A DNA stretch of 64,000 nt, from NCBI RefSeq assembly GCF_000477435.1, contig NC_022576.1, positions 744,001 through 808,000 on the forward strand, given 5' to 3'. The translations under genes were made by a program, and so were the position numbers. Positions within the stretch are counted from its first letter, which is position 1. Every line of letters begins with the position of its first letter. The notes beneath the pieces are model-generated. The model had not been told where the DNA came from. It did no database searches and saw only the letters and a list, made by a program, of their open reading frames with translations. This document shows, one piece after another, positions 29,581 through 38,573 of the stretch. The DNA comes from Candidatus Symbiobacter mobilis CR (GTDB taxonomy: Bacteria > Pseudomonadota > Gammaproteobacteria > Burkholderiales > Burkholderiaceae_C).

Positions 29581-32500
29581 ATGATTGAACAACAAATCGA
29601 ACAAGGCTTCATCGACAAACTGACGGGGCTTAAATACGAATACCGCTCGGACATCACTGACCGCGCCGCTCTGGAGCAGAACTTCCGCGAAAAGTTCGAG
29701 GCCCTGAACCGCGTGCGCCTCACCGAAGCCGAGTTCGCTCGCCTGCTCGATGAGATCGTTACACCGGATGTCTTCACCGCCGCCAAAACCCTACGCAGCA
29801 TCAATGCCTTCACCCGTGACGACGGCACGCCGCTGAATTACAGCCTCGTCAACCTCAAGGACTGGTGCAAAAACCACTTTGAGGTCATCAACCAACTGCG
29901 CATCAACACGGACAACAGCCACCACCGCTACGACGTCATCCTCCTCATCAACGGCGTGCCCTGTGTGCAGATCGAGCTGAAGACCCTCGGCGTGAATCCG
30001 CGCCGGGCCATGGAGCAGATCGTCGAATACAAGCACGACCCCGGCAACGGCTACACCAAGACGCTGCTCTGCTTCATGCAGCTTTTCATCGTCAGCAACC
30101 GCGACCGCACCTACTACTTCGCCAACAACAACGCCCGTCACTTCGCTTTCAACGCCGACGAGCGCTTCCTGCCCATCTATGAGTTCGCAGACGAGGACAA
30201 CCGCAAGATCATCCAACTCGACGCCTTCGCCGAGCGCTTCATGAAAAAGTGCGACCTCGGCCGGACCATCAGTCGCTACATGGTGCTCCTCGCCGGGGAG
30301 CAAAAGCTCATGATCATGCGGCCCTACCAGGTCTATGCCGTGCAGCACATGGTGAAGTGCATTGATGAGGACAACGGCAACGGCTACATCTGGCACACCA
30401 CCGGCAGCGGCAAGACGCTCACCTCCTTCAAGGCTTCCACGCTGCTAAAGGAGAACGACCACATCCACAAATGCGTCTTCGTCGTGGACCGCAAAGACCT
30501 CGACCGCCAGACCCGCGAGGAATTCAACAAGTTCCAAGAAGGCTGCGTCGAAGAAAACACCAACACCGCCGCCCTCGTGCGCCGCCTGCTTTCAGAGGAC
30601 TACGCCGACAAGGTGATCGTCACCACCATCCAGAAGCTGGGCCTCGCGCTGGACGAAAACAGCAAGCGCAACAAGCAGCGCAGCAAAAACGGCCAGGCCA
30701 CCTACAAGGAGCAACTCGAAGCCCTGAAGGACCACCGCATCGTCTTCATCTTCGACGAGTGCCACCGCTCGCAGTTCGGCGAGAACCACAAGGCCATCAA
30801 AGCGTTCTTCCCCAAGGCCCAGCTCTTCGGCTTCACCGGCACGCCCATTTTTGACGCCAACGCTTCGCAGCAGAAGATCGAGGACACGCAGGCCTCCATG
30901 CGCACCACGGCGGACCTCTTTCAGAAGCAGCTTCATGCCTACACCATCACTCACGCGATTGAGGACGGCAACGTCCTGCGCTTCCACGTCGACTACTTCA
31001 AGCCGAAAGGCAAGAAGCTGCCGAAGCCCGGCGAGCCGCTCGCGAAGAAGGCCGTCATCGAAGCCATCCTGTCCAAGCACGATGCCGCCACCGGCGGCCG
31101 ACGTTTCAACGCCATCCTTGCCACCGCGTCCATCAATGATGCCATCGAATATCACGCGCAGTTCAAGGCCATGCAGGCCGAGAAACAGGCCGCCGATCCC
31201 GACTTCAAGCCGCTGAACATCGCCTGTGTCTTCTCCCCGCCCGCCGAGGGCGATCCCGATGTGAAGCAGATTCAGGAAGACCTTCCGCAGGAGCAGGCCG
31301 ACAACGAGGAAGACCCCGAGGGCAAGAAGGCCGCGCTCAAGGCCATCCTCGCCGACTACAACGCCCGCTACGGCACCAATCACCGCCTCGGCGAGTTCGA
31401 TCTCTACTACCAGGACGTACAGAAGCGCATCAAAGACCAGCAGTGGCCGAATGCCGACTACCCCTCGGCGCAGAAGATCGACATCACCATCGTCGTCGAC
31501 ATGCTGCTCACCGGCTTCGATTCCAAGTTCCTAAACACGCTCTATGTGGACAAGAACCTCAAGCACCACGGCTTGATCCAGGCCTTCTCCCGTACCAACC
31601 GCGTGCTCAACGGCAGCAAGCCCTACGGCAACATCCTCGATTTCCGCCAACAGCAGGATTCAGTGGATGCCGCCATCGCCCTCTTCTCCGGCGAGAAAAC
31701 CGGCGAGCAGGCGCGGGAAATCTGGCTCGTGGACAAGGCACCGGTGGTCATCCAGAAGCTGGAGACCGCCATGCAAAAGCTGGACAGCTTCATGAAGTCT
31801 CAGGGGCTGGATTGCACCCCCTCCGCCGTCGCCAATTTGAAGGGCGACGAGGCCCGCACCGCCTTCATCACCCACTTCAAGGAAGTCCAGCGCCTCAAAA
31901 CCCAGCTCGACCAATACACCGACCTCACCCAGGAAAACAAAGCCAGCATCGAGCAGGTGCTGCCCGAGGAAAACCTGCGCGGCTTCAAAGGCCAGTATCT
32001 GGAAACCGCCAAAAAGCTTCGGGATCAGCAGGGCAAGAGTGGCAACAAACCCGGCACCGACAGCCCCGTGGACCAGCTCGACTTCGAGTTCGTCCTCTTC
32101 GCCTCCGCCGTCATTGATTACGACTACATCATGGGCCTCATCGCCAAGTTCTCGGAAAAAGGCCCGGGCAAGTCGAAGATGACCCGCGAGGAACTCATCG
32201 GCCTCATCAGCGCCGATGCCAAGTTCATGAACGAGCGCGACGACATCGCCGAATACATCGGCACTCTCAAGGCCGGCGAGGGTCTCAGCGAATCCGCCAT
32301 CCGCGAGGGCTACACCCGCTTCAAGGTGGAGAAGAACGCTAAGGAACTCGCCGCCATCGCCCAAAAACATGGCCTCGCCACCGCCGCACTGCAAGCCTTT
32401 GTGGACGGCATCCTCGACCGCATGATCTTCGATGGCGAGCAGCTCGGCGACCTCATGGCCCCGCTCGACCTCGGCTGGAAAGCCCGCACCCAGGCCGAAC

Positions 32501-32586
32501 TCGCCCTGATGGAAGACCTCCTCCCTCTGCTCACCAAACGCGCCGGTGGCCGTGATATTTCAGGACTTTCTGCGTATGAACCGTGA
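29581..32586 (+). CDS. hsdR: Type I restriction enzyme, R (motor/nuclease) subunit
   Basis: 1001 residues. The N-terminal PD-(D/E)xK nuclease has D118 in HRYDVILL and QIELK (E132, K134). The SF2 motor has HTTGSGKT (Walker A, about 275-279), DECHRS (392-397), GFTGTP, and later MLLTGFDSKFLNTLYVDK and QAFSRTNR. The helical C-terminus contacts the methylase core. HsdR translocates DNA and cuts it far from an unmodified site. ATG 29581 is chosen; an in-frame GTG ten codons before is less likely. It is the first gene of the six-gene operon, separated from the next by a 135-bp spacer full of palindromes. Confidence 0.96.
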   Translation: MIEQQIEQGFIDKLTGLKYEYRSDITDRAALEQNFREKFEALNRVRLTEAEFARLLDEIVTPDVFTAAKTLRSINAFTRDDGTPLNYSLVNLKDWCKNHFEVINQLRINTDNSHHRYDVILLINGVPCVQIELKTLGVNPRRAMEQIVEYKHDPGNGYTKTLLCFMQLFIVSNRDRTYYFANNNARHFAFNADERFLPIYEFADEDNRKIIQLDAFAERFMKKCDLGRTISRYMVLLAGEQKLMIMRPYQVYAVQHMVKCIDEDNGNGYIWHTTGSGKTLTSFKASTLLKENDHIHKCVFVVDRKDLDRQTREEFNKFQEGCVEENTNTAALVRRLLSEDYADKVIVTTIQKLGLALDENSKRNKQRSKNGQATYKEQLEALKDHRIVFIFDECHRSQFGENHKAIKAFFPKAQLFGFTGTPIFDANASQQKIEDTQASMRTTADLFQKQLHAYTITHAIEDGNVLRFHVDYFKPKGKKLPKPGEPLAKKAVIEAILSKHDAATGGRRFNAILATASINDAIEYHAQFKAMQAEKQAADPDFKPLNIACVFSPPAEGDPDVKQIQEDLPQEQADNEEDPEGKKAALKAILADYNARYGTNHRLGEFDLYYQDVQKRIKDQQWPNADYPSAQKIDITIVVDMLLTGFDSKFLNTLYVDKNLKHHGLIQAFSRTNRVLNGSKPYGNILDFRQQQDSVDAAIALFSGEKTGEQAREIWLVDKAPVVIQKLETAMQKLDSFMKSQGLDCTPSAVANLKGDEARTAFITHFKEVQRLKTQLDQYTDLTQENKASIEQVLPEENLRGFKGQYLETAKKLRDQQGKSGNKPGTDSPVDQLDFEFVLFASAVIDYDYIMGLIAKFSEKGPGKSKMTREELIGLISADAKFMNERDDIAEYIGTLKAGEGLSESAIREGYTRFKVEKNAKELAAIAQKHGLATAALQAFVDGILDRMIFDGEQLGDLMAPLDLGWKARTQAELALMEDLLPLLTKRAGGRDISGLSAYEP

Positions 32587-32622
32587 ACCTTGTTCCATAC
32601 CACTAAGACACAACGAATGCCG

Positions 32623-32654
32623 CGACCATGTTCCTGACGTCAGGAATATGGTCG
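32623..32654. promoter_or_regulatory. 32-bp near-perfect palindrome between hsdR and the KilA-N gene
   Basis: The core TTCCTGACGTCAGGAA (32631-32646) is a perfect 16-bp palindrome. Flanking CGACCAT and ATGGTCG continue the symmetry with one mismatched pair. No T tract follows, so it is more likely an operator or RNA-processing hairpin than a terminator. Confidence 0.6.
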
Positions 32655-32670
32655 GTCTCTCTGCTTCTTA

Positions 32671-32690
32671 TTCCCTCGAATTCGAAGGAA
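32671..32690. promoter_or_regulatory. 20-bp palindrome with TCGAATTCGA core
   Basis: TTCCCTCGAATTCGAAGGAA is symmetric except for one pair. It shares the TCGAATTCGA core with the perfect 36-bp palindrome inside the following gene. It lies 31 bp before the KilA-N start codon. Confidence 0.5.
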
Positions 32691-32721
32691 TTGGGCTCAA
32701 TCCAACCTCTCGAAAAGCGCG

Positions 32722-33444
32722 ATGAGCAAAGCCAAACGCACCAGCATCGAAGTTCAGGGCACATCCATTGCGATGCTCTCCCATGACCGCCAGGACTTCC
32801 TTTGCCTCACCGATATCGCCAAGCTGAAAAACCCCGACCATTCGGACGATGTGATTCGCAACTGGCTGCGCAGCCGTAGCACCGTCGAGTTCCTCGGCGT
32901 CTGGGAGCGCCTTAACAACCCCGCTTTTAATCCCGTCGAATTCGACGGGATTAAAAGCCAGACCGGCCTGAACAGCTTCGTCCTCACCCCGAAGCAATGG
33001 ATCGAACAAACGGGCGCAATCGGCCTCCGCTCCAGTGCGGGCCGCTACGGCGGCACCTACGCCCACAAGGACATCGCCTTCGAGTTCGCATCCTGGGTAT
33101 CGGTCGAGTTCAAGCTCTACCTCATCAAGGAAACGCTCATCCCGCCCAGCATCACCACGGCCCAGGCCAGCCTCGCCTATGCCAGCGAGGCCGATCTGCT
33201 CAACGTCGCCCTCTTCGGCCAGACCGCGAAACAATGGCGCGATGCCCACCCCGAAGCCGAAGGCAACCTCCGCGACCACGCCCCGCTGGAACAGCTCGTC
33301 GTCCTCACCAACCTCGAAAGCCTCAACTCCGTGCTCATTCGCCAAGGACTCCTGGCCCCCGAACGCCTGCTCAAGCTCAATGAAATCGCCATCACCCAGA
33401 TGCGCACCCTGCTGGCGGACACCAACCTAAAACGGCTGCAGTGA
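32722..33444 (+). CDS. KilA-N domain DNA-binding-type protein (RhuM-like)
   Basis: 240 residues. The N-terminal KilA-N fold is seen in FLCLTDIAKLKNPDHSDDVI, NWLRSRSTVEFLGVWE, and GGTYAHKDIAFEFASWVS followed by FKLYLIKE. The KilA-N domain comes from phage and giant-virus proteins and is related to APSES DNA-binding folds; such genes are often found beside type I RM genes, with no settled function. The last codons overlap hsdS by one base (TGATG), so translation is likely coupled. A perfect 36-bp palindrome lies inside the coding sequence at 32923-32958. The start ATG has a weak ribosome site, and the frame is open further upstream. Confidence 0.85.
   Translation: MSKAKRTSIEVQGTSIAMLSHDRQDFLCLTDIAKLKNPDHSDDVIRNWLRSRSTVEFLGVWERLNNPAFNPVEFDGIKSQTGLNSFVLTPKQWIEQTGAIGLRSSAGRYGGTYAHKDIAFEFASWVSVEFKLYLIKETLIPPSITTAQASLAYASEADLLNVALFGQTAKQWRDAHPEAEGNLRDHAPLEQLVVLTNLESLNSVLIRQGLLAPERLLKLNEIAITQMRTLLADTNLKRLQ
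32923..32958. repeat. Perfect 36-bp palindrome inside the KilA-N gene
   Basis: The left arm GCTTTTAATCCCGTCGAA is followed directly by its exact reverse complement, with no spacer. It encodes part of NPVEFDGIK, a stretch that is conserved in RhuM-type proteins, so some of the symmetry is constrained by protein, but the flanks are not obviously so. It could form a cruciform, bind a dimer, or act as an RNA hairpin in the transcript. Confidence 0.9.
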
Positions 33445-34736
33445 TGAGCAGTAAGACCAAAACCACCGCCACGAAGGAAGAGGCAAGGCCCGCGCTGGTG
33501 CCGAAGCTGCGGTTTCCGGAGTTTCGGGGAGCGGAGGGGTGGACACCCGTAACGCTAAAAAAAGCATCTACGCCAATAACAGAGCGTGTTGGCGAAAGAA
33601 AATTGATGCCGGTAAGCATCTCTGCTGGCATTGGTTTTGTGCCACAAGCCGAGAAGTTCGGGCGTGACATCTCAGGCAACCAGTATCAGCTCTACACCTT
33701 GGTCAGTGACGGCGACTTCGTTTACAACAAAGGCAATTCGCTCAAATTCCCGCAAGGCTGTGTTTACCAGTTGCAAAGCTGGGGGCAGGTCGCCGCGCCG
33801 CATGTCTTCATCTGCTTTCGGCTCAAGGATGGCTACTCGAATGTCTTTTTTCAGAACTGCTTCGAGCAGAACATGCACGGCAAGCAGCTCAAAAAGCACA
33901 TCACGAGCGGCGCACGTAGCAATGGCTTACTGAACATCAGTAAAGAGGAATTCTTTGGTGTCGAAATCCCCACTCCACGCCCCGCCGAACAACAAAAAAT
34001 CGCCGAGTGCCTGAGTGCGGTGGACGAGCTGATGGCCGCGCAAGCGCGGAAAGTGGACGCGCTCAAGACCCATAAAAAAGGGCTGATGCAGCAGCTTTTC
34101 CCCCGCGAACGCGAAACCCAACCCCGCCTCCGCTTCCCCGAATTCCAAAACGCCGGGGAGTGGGTGGTGAGCGAGTTGGGAACTTTGAGCGACGTGCGAG
34201 ATGGAACTCATGATTCACCTGCATTTTTCCCAACGGGACGCCCACTTGTGACTTCCAAAAACCTGCGGCCCAATGGAACGCTCGATCTCGAAAATGTGAG
34301 TCTGATCTCCGAAGAAGACTATGAGCAAATCAACAAACGCTCCAAAGTCACAGTCGGCGACATTCTCTTCGGAATGATCGGAACTATTGGCAACCCAGTT
34401 TTGATCAAGTCGGAAGGATTCGCGATAAAGAACGTGGCTCTCATCAAGGAATTGGGGCCGCTTCTTAATGCGTTCCTCGTCCAGCTTTTACAAAGCAGGT
34501 ATGTGGCCGCAATCTTTGCGGTGCTGAACACTGGCAATAGCCAAAAGTTCATCGCTTTGGGAAAGATAAGAGGACTTCCGGTTCCTGCCCCATCCCTCCC
34601 CGAACAAGAACGCATCGCCTCGTGCCTGAGCAGCCTCGACGCCCTGATCACCGCCGAAACCCAAAAACTCGAAGCCCTCAAGACCCACAAGAAAGGACTG
34701 ATGCAGCAGCTTTTCCCTTCCCCCGAGGAGGAATGA
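33444..34736 (+). CDS. hsdS: Type I RM specificity subunit
   Basis: 430 residues with two target-recognition domains. Each is followed by a near-identical conserved region: PAEQQKIAECLSAVDELM with KVDALKTHKKGLMQQLFP, and PEQERIASCLSSLDALI with KLEALKTHKKGLMQQLFP. These repeats form the coiled-coil spacers that set the distance between half-sites. The N-terminal RFPEF repeat also recurs before TRD2. ATG 33444 overlaps the KilA-N stop. The specificity sequence cannot be predicted without homology. Confidence 0.95.
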   Translation: MSSKTKTTATKEEARPALVPKLRFPEFRGAEGWTPVTLKKASTPITERVGERKLMPVSISAGIGFVPQAEKFGRDISGNQYQLYTLVSDGDFVYNKGNSLKFPQGCVYQLQSWGQVAAPHVFICFRLKDGYSNVFFQNCFEQNMHGKQLKKHITSGARSNGLLNISKEEFFGVEIPTPRPAEQQKIAECLSAVDELMAAQARKVDALKTHKKGLMQQLFPRERETQPRLRFPEFQNAGEWVVSELGTLSDVRDGTHDSPAFFPTGRPLVTSKNLRPNGTLDLENVSLISEEDYEQINKRSKVTVGDILFGMIGTIGNPVLIKSEGFAIKNVALIKELGPLLNAFLVQLLQSRYVAAIFAVLNTGNSQKFIALGKIRGLPVPAPSLPEQERIASCLSSLDALITAETQKLEALKTHKKGLMQQLFPSPEEE

Positions 34737-34767
34737 AGGGTGGAAGTTTTCGCAACCTGACCCCATC

Positions 34768-37416
34768 ATGAGCAAGATGACATCCACCAATGACAAACAG
34801 TTCCCCCGCGGCGCGGAATGGGTGCGGGCAGACTTTCACCTGCACACACTCAAGGACCCTGGAGCGTCCCGGAAACCATTTCGGGATGAGTATCGCGGTG
34901 TGAACGAGAATGGTCACGATAAGGCCAACGGCTTTCCGAAAGACTGGATCGGTCGGCTGAAAGAAGAGCAGATTAGGGTGGCGGTGGTCACGAACCACAA
35001 CCATTTTGACCGGGACGAATACAAGACCTTGCGCAAACAGGGGGCGAACGAAGGAATCCTCGTCCTCCCAGGCGTGGAGCTGGGTATGAAAGACGGTGGT
35101 GGGGGAATCCACACGCTCATTGTCTTCAACCCCGATGGCTGGGTGGACAACCCGGAGCACGATGATCGGATCCATCGTTTTCTCTCCACCCAATTTCAGA
35201 GCACGCCGGACGAAGGCACTCGAACGAAGGACGATTTCTGCCACTGCCTGGAACTCCTAGACGGTGTGAAGGAAGATTACTTTGTGGTGTTCGCCCATGT
35301 GCAGAGCGACAACGGCCTTTTCCAGGAGCTGCAAGGAGACAACCTCGCCCACATGATCAACGGCTGCGGCAAGCGGTGGAGCGAGCGCGTGCTGGGCTTG
35401 CAGAAGGTCAAGAGGCTTGATGTCGTGAAAGCCCGATGGCCAGACACGCAGCCGATTCCTGCCCTGGTACAGGGCTCTGATCCCCAATGCATTGAGGCAG
35501 TAGGGAAGAGTGACCAGCACTGCTATCTGAAGCTTGGGGAGCTGTCCTTCGATGCAGTCAAGTTCGCCCTGTTCGACCACAAGCATCGGGTTCGCGCAGA
35601 ACTGCCTTCCCCCCGGCAAGTCGTGCTGTTGCAGCAGGTGCGCTTCCATGGCGGAGCCTTGGATGGTTTGGCCGTGCCTTTTTCTCCATCGCTGAACTGC
35701 CTCATTGGTCCGCGTGGAAATGGCAAGTCAGCAGTGATCGAGTGCCTGCGCCATGCTTTGGGTTTCCGTGAGGGTGCCGATGACCGCTACAAGTCTGGTT
35801 TGGTCGAGCGCATGCTGTCGCCCGCTGGCAAGGTGGTTGTAGAGGCCAAGGATGAGTTCGGGCGTGAAGTCCGGGTGGAACGGGAGCGAAGCGGCCAGCC
35901 ATCCGTTTATCTGGATGGTCAATATCGCGACATTTCTCCGGGATCGGTCCTCAAGGACATACTCTACTTCGGCCAGAAGGACCTCTCGGCCCGTTCGGAG
36001 TCGTTCGATGAGAGCTTTCTCGACAAGCTGCTGGCGGATAGGCTTGACCCCAAGCCGCAGGAAGAGGCGGCGCTCATCGAAGGCGTGCGCCAAGCGGCCC
36101 GGCAACTGAAAGAGACGTTGGAAGCCACCGAGAAGATCGCTGCGCTGCAAAAGGAGAAGAACGAACTGGATGCACAGCTCCAGGTCTTCACGGACAAGGG
36201 CGTGGACAAGAAACTTGCCGACATGACTCTCTTTGATGGGGACCGCCAGGCGATTGGCGCATGGCAACAGGCATTGAAGGAGCTGGGCACGAACCTCAAG
36301 GAGTCAGCGGATTGGGACGATGCGGATGCGGCGTTCCCCGTGCTGAAATCCAAGCGGAGCGAACCCATCGCTGTCGGCCTTGCCGCAGCCAAAGCGAAGT
36401 CCGACGAGGCCAAGACAACAGCTCAGGCAGCACTTCAGACCCTCCGGGAAGCATTCGTCACTGTGGGCGAGGCTCTTCAAAAGCTGGCACCAGTGCAGGA
36501 CGAGATGAAGCAAGAGGTAGCCGAACTTCAAAAGACGCTGAACGAACCTCAGCTTGATTTGGAGCTGTTCCGCAAGAAGAAGGCCCGGCTCGATCAGTTG
36601 GTGAAACTGCTGGCGGCAGGTGCCCAACGCGCCAAAACCGAGCAAGCTGCGCGTGACCTGTTGGGCGCGGCGGTGAACAAGCTGCACGATTTCTGGCGAG
36701 AAAAGTTCACCGAGCGGGAAGCCGAAGTGCGTCGTCTGGAAGCGGCACTTCCGTCGGAGATTCGTCTTCAGACGGCCTTCAAAGGCAAGCGTCGGGCTTT
36801 CGGTGAGTTCCTTCGCTCCAAATTCCGTGGGAGCGGTTTGCAGGCAGCATCCTACGAAACAATGGAAGAAGCGTTCATTGATGGCCGCGAGCTGTATCAA
36901 GCTCGCACTGACCTGGAGAAGCATCTGAGTGAAAACGCTGCGATGAAGGTGCGTTCCACGCTGCTAGAAAGTCTGGCGGATTTCCTGAGTTTCCGCACAC
37001 CGGATGAGACAGTCATCCTTTTCCACCAGAAGCCGTTGGGGGAATACTCACTCGGGCAGCGGGCCACAGTGATCCTGCATATTCTCATGCACCTACAGCG
37101 GCACTCGGTCATCCTCATCGACCAGCCGGAAGACGATCTGGACAACGAAACGCTCTACAGCCACTTCATCCGCCAACTACTGGAGCGGAAAGAGCTAACC
37201 CAGTTTGTTTTCGCCACCCACAATCCCAACATCCCAGTGCTGGGCGATGCGGAACAGGCCATCGTCTGCCGGAAAGAAGGAGAGACGTTTTCGTTCGACC
37301 ACGGCAGCATCGACGACAAAGACATCCAGCAACGCATCGTTACCGTGATGGAAGGCGGCGAGGACGCGTTCCGGCGCAGAAAGGAAATTTATCAATTGTG
37401 GAAGAGTTCGAACTGA
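34768..37416 (+). CDS. PHP-domain plus SMC-like ATPase (TrlF-type)
   Basis: 882 residues. An N-terminal PHP phosphoesterase-like domain has RADFHLHTL (His24, His26), VAVVTNHNHFDRDEY and PGVELG, all possible metal ligands, and FAHVQSDNG. An ABC/SMC-type ATPase follows: Walker A GPRGNGKS (314-321), a long coiled-coil arm (about 430-690), signature SLGQRA, Walker B VILIDQPEDDLDN (about 781-793) and the switch His in FATHNPN. Annotated elsewhere as TrlF-family. Such fusions of a nuclease-like head with an SMC-like sensor resemble RloC, OLD and other anti-phage ATPases, but this exact function is not established. It begins 31 bp after hsdS and overlaps the next gene by 19 nt. Confidence 0.85.
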   Translation: MSKMTSTNDKQFPRGAEWVRADFHLHTLKDPGASRKPFRDEYRGVNENGHDKANGFPKDWIGRLKEEQIRVAVVTNHNHFDRDEYKTLRKQGANEGILVLPGVELGMKDGGGGIHTLIVFNPDGWVDNPEHDDRIHRFLSTQFQSTPDEGTRTKDDFCHCLELLDGVKEDYFVVFAHVQSDNGLFQELQGDNLAHMINGCGKRWSERVLGLQKVKRLDVVKARWPDTQPIPALVQGSDPQCIEAVGKSDQHCYLKLGELSFDAVKFALFDHKHRVRAELPSPRQVVLLQQVRFHGGALDGLAVPFSPSLNCLIGPRGNGKSAVIECLRHALGFREGADDRYKSGLVERMLSPAGKVVVEAKDEFGREVRVERERSGQPSVYLDGQYRDISPGSVLKDILYFGQKDLSARSESFDESFLDKLLADRLDPKPQEEAALIEGVRQAARQLKETLEATEKIAALQKEKNELDAQLQVFTDKGVDKKLADMTLFDGDRQAIGAWQQALKELGTNLKESADWDDADAAFPVLKSKRSEPIAVGLAAAKAKSDEAKTTAQAALQTLREAFVTVGEALQKLAPVQDEMKQEVAELQKTLNEPQLDLELFRKKKARLDQLVKLLAAGAQRAKTEQAARDLLGAAVNKLHDFWREKFTEREAEVRRLEAALPSEIRLQTAFKGKRRAFGEFLRSKFRGSGLQAASYETMEEAFIDGRELYQARTDLEKHLSENAAMKVRSTLLESLADFLSFRTPDETVILFHQKPLGEYSLGQRATVILHILMHLQRHSVILIDQPEDDLDNETLYSHFIRQLLERKELTQFVFATHNPNIPVLGDAEQAIVCRKEGETFSFDHGSIDDKDIQQRIVTVMEGGEDAFRRRKEIYQLWKSSN

Positions 37417-38573
37417 GAAACCAGATCCTCCTTGGCGAGGACAGCACGCGGCAATTCAAGCGCGAGCCGTCGGCTGATGCCAAGATGGCGGGCGAAATCG
37501 TCGCCTTCGCCAACAGCGGCGGAGGGCGCATTTTCATCGGGGTTGAAAAGGATGGCACCATTGCCGGTCTTACCGGCGAAGAGGCGGAGAAGGTCGGCGA
37601 GGACATGGCGAAGGTCGCATGGGACAGCGTTCGCCCGCCCTTTTCCATTCTCTCGAAATCCATTCCAACGGGGGACGGCATCGTCGTAGTCATTGAGATT
37701 CCCGATGGAGCATCCAAACCCTATTGTGATAACAAGGGTGTCTATTGGGTAAAGAATGGGCCGGACAAACGCCGGGTGCAGAGTCCCGAAGAGCTGGCTC
37801 GCCTTTTCCAATCTGGAGAGAAGCTCTATGCAGAAAGCCAGGTGGTGGCAGCCTCAACACTGGAGGACTTTGACCACGAGCGTTTCAAGCGCTTCTACGA
37901 GACGAAGTATTCCGAAACGCCGCCCAGCCGAAGCGAGGAGCGTGAAGCCTACCAGCGAACACTTGAGAATCTGGAACTGGTGGATTCCGGGCGGGTGACC
38001 GTGGCCGGGTTGCTGCTGTTTGGAAAACGTCTTCCGGTTCTGCTGCCGGAAATGAAGATGGATGCTATTTGGTTCCAAGGCAGTGAGCGGGCCTCATCCG
38101 AATGGCACGATCAACGAACGATCACCGGGACGCTGGCCGAGCAATACGACGAAGGCATGGGTTTCTTGAAACGGTGGAATGCCCGCGTCCAAGGTGAGGG
38201 ATCGTTCAATCAAACCGGCCGACTCAAGGTGCCAGAAACGGTCTTCGAAGAGCTGCTAGTCAACGCGTTGATTCACCGTGACTACTTTATCAAGGACTCG
38301 ATCAAGGTGTTCATCTTCGATGATCGCATTGAAATCCGCAGTCCGGGAAAACTGCCGAACAGCCTCACTGTCAATCAGATTCGCAGGGGAGTTCGGCGCA
38401 GCCGCAACGTTCTCCTGGCATCGTTCGCGCCCGATCTTCTCCATTTTCGGGGCATTGGTAGCGGGATTGTGCGGGCACTCAAAGCTTGGCCTTCGCTTTC
38501 TTGGGTCAACGACGCAGAAAGCGAAGAGGTGATGGTGACTATCGAGTTGACTCCAACCGCACCAACAGCATGA
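37398..38573 (+). CDS. AlbA_2 (Schlafen-type) domain protein with C-terminal ATP-binding-like region
   Basis: 391 residues. The N-terminal AlbA_2/Schlafen segment has DSTRQFKREPSADAK, IVAFANSGGGRIFIGVEKDG and a SKPYCDNKGVYWVKNG strand. The second half has KVPETVFEELLVNALIHRDY, KVFIFDDRIEIRSPGKLPN and GIGSGIVRALK, the pattern of an HATPase-like (COG2865) ATP-binding domain. These proteins are called transcriptional regulators or helicases in annotations, with little experimental support. GTG 37398 is the start because it lies in the overlap with the ATPase gene; the stop overlaps the hsdM ATG (ATGA). Confidence 0.8.
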   Translation: MEEFELRNQILLGEDSTRQFKREPSADAKMAGEIVAFANSGGGRIFIGVEKDGTIAGLTGEEAEKVGEDMAKVAWDSVRPPFSILSKSIPTGDGIVVVIEIPDGASKPYCDNKGVYWVKNGPDKRRVQSPEELARLFQSGEKLYAESQVVAASTLEDFDHERFKRFYETKYSETPPSRSEEREAYQRTLENLELVDSGRVTVAGLLLFGKRLPVLLPEMKMDAIWFQGSERASSEWHDQRTITGTLAEQYDEGMGFLKRWNARVQGEGSFNQTGRLKVPETVFEELLVNALIHRDYFIKDSIKVFIFDDRIEIRSPGKLPNSLTVNQIRRGVRRSRNVLLASFAPDLLHFRGIGSGIVRALKAWPSLSWVNDAESEEVMVTIELTPTAPTA

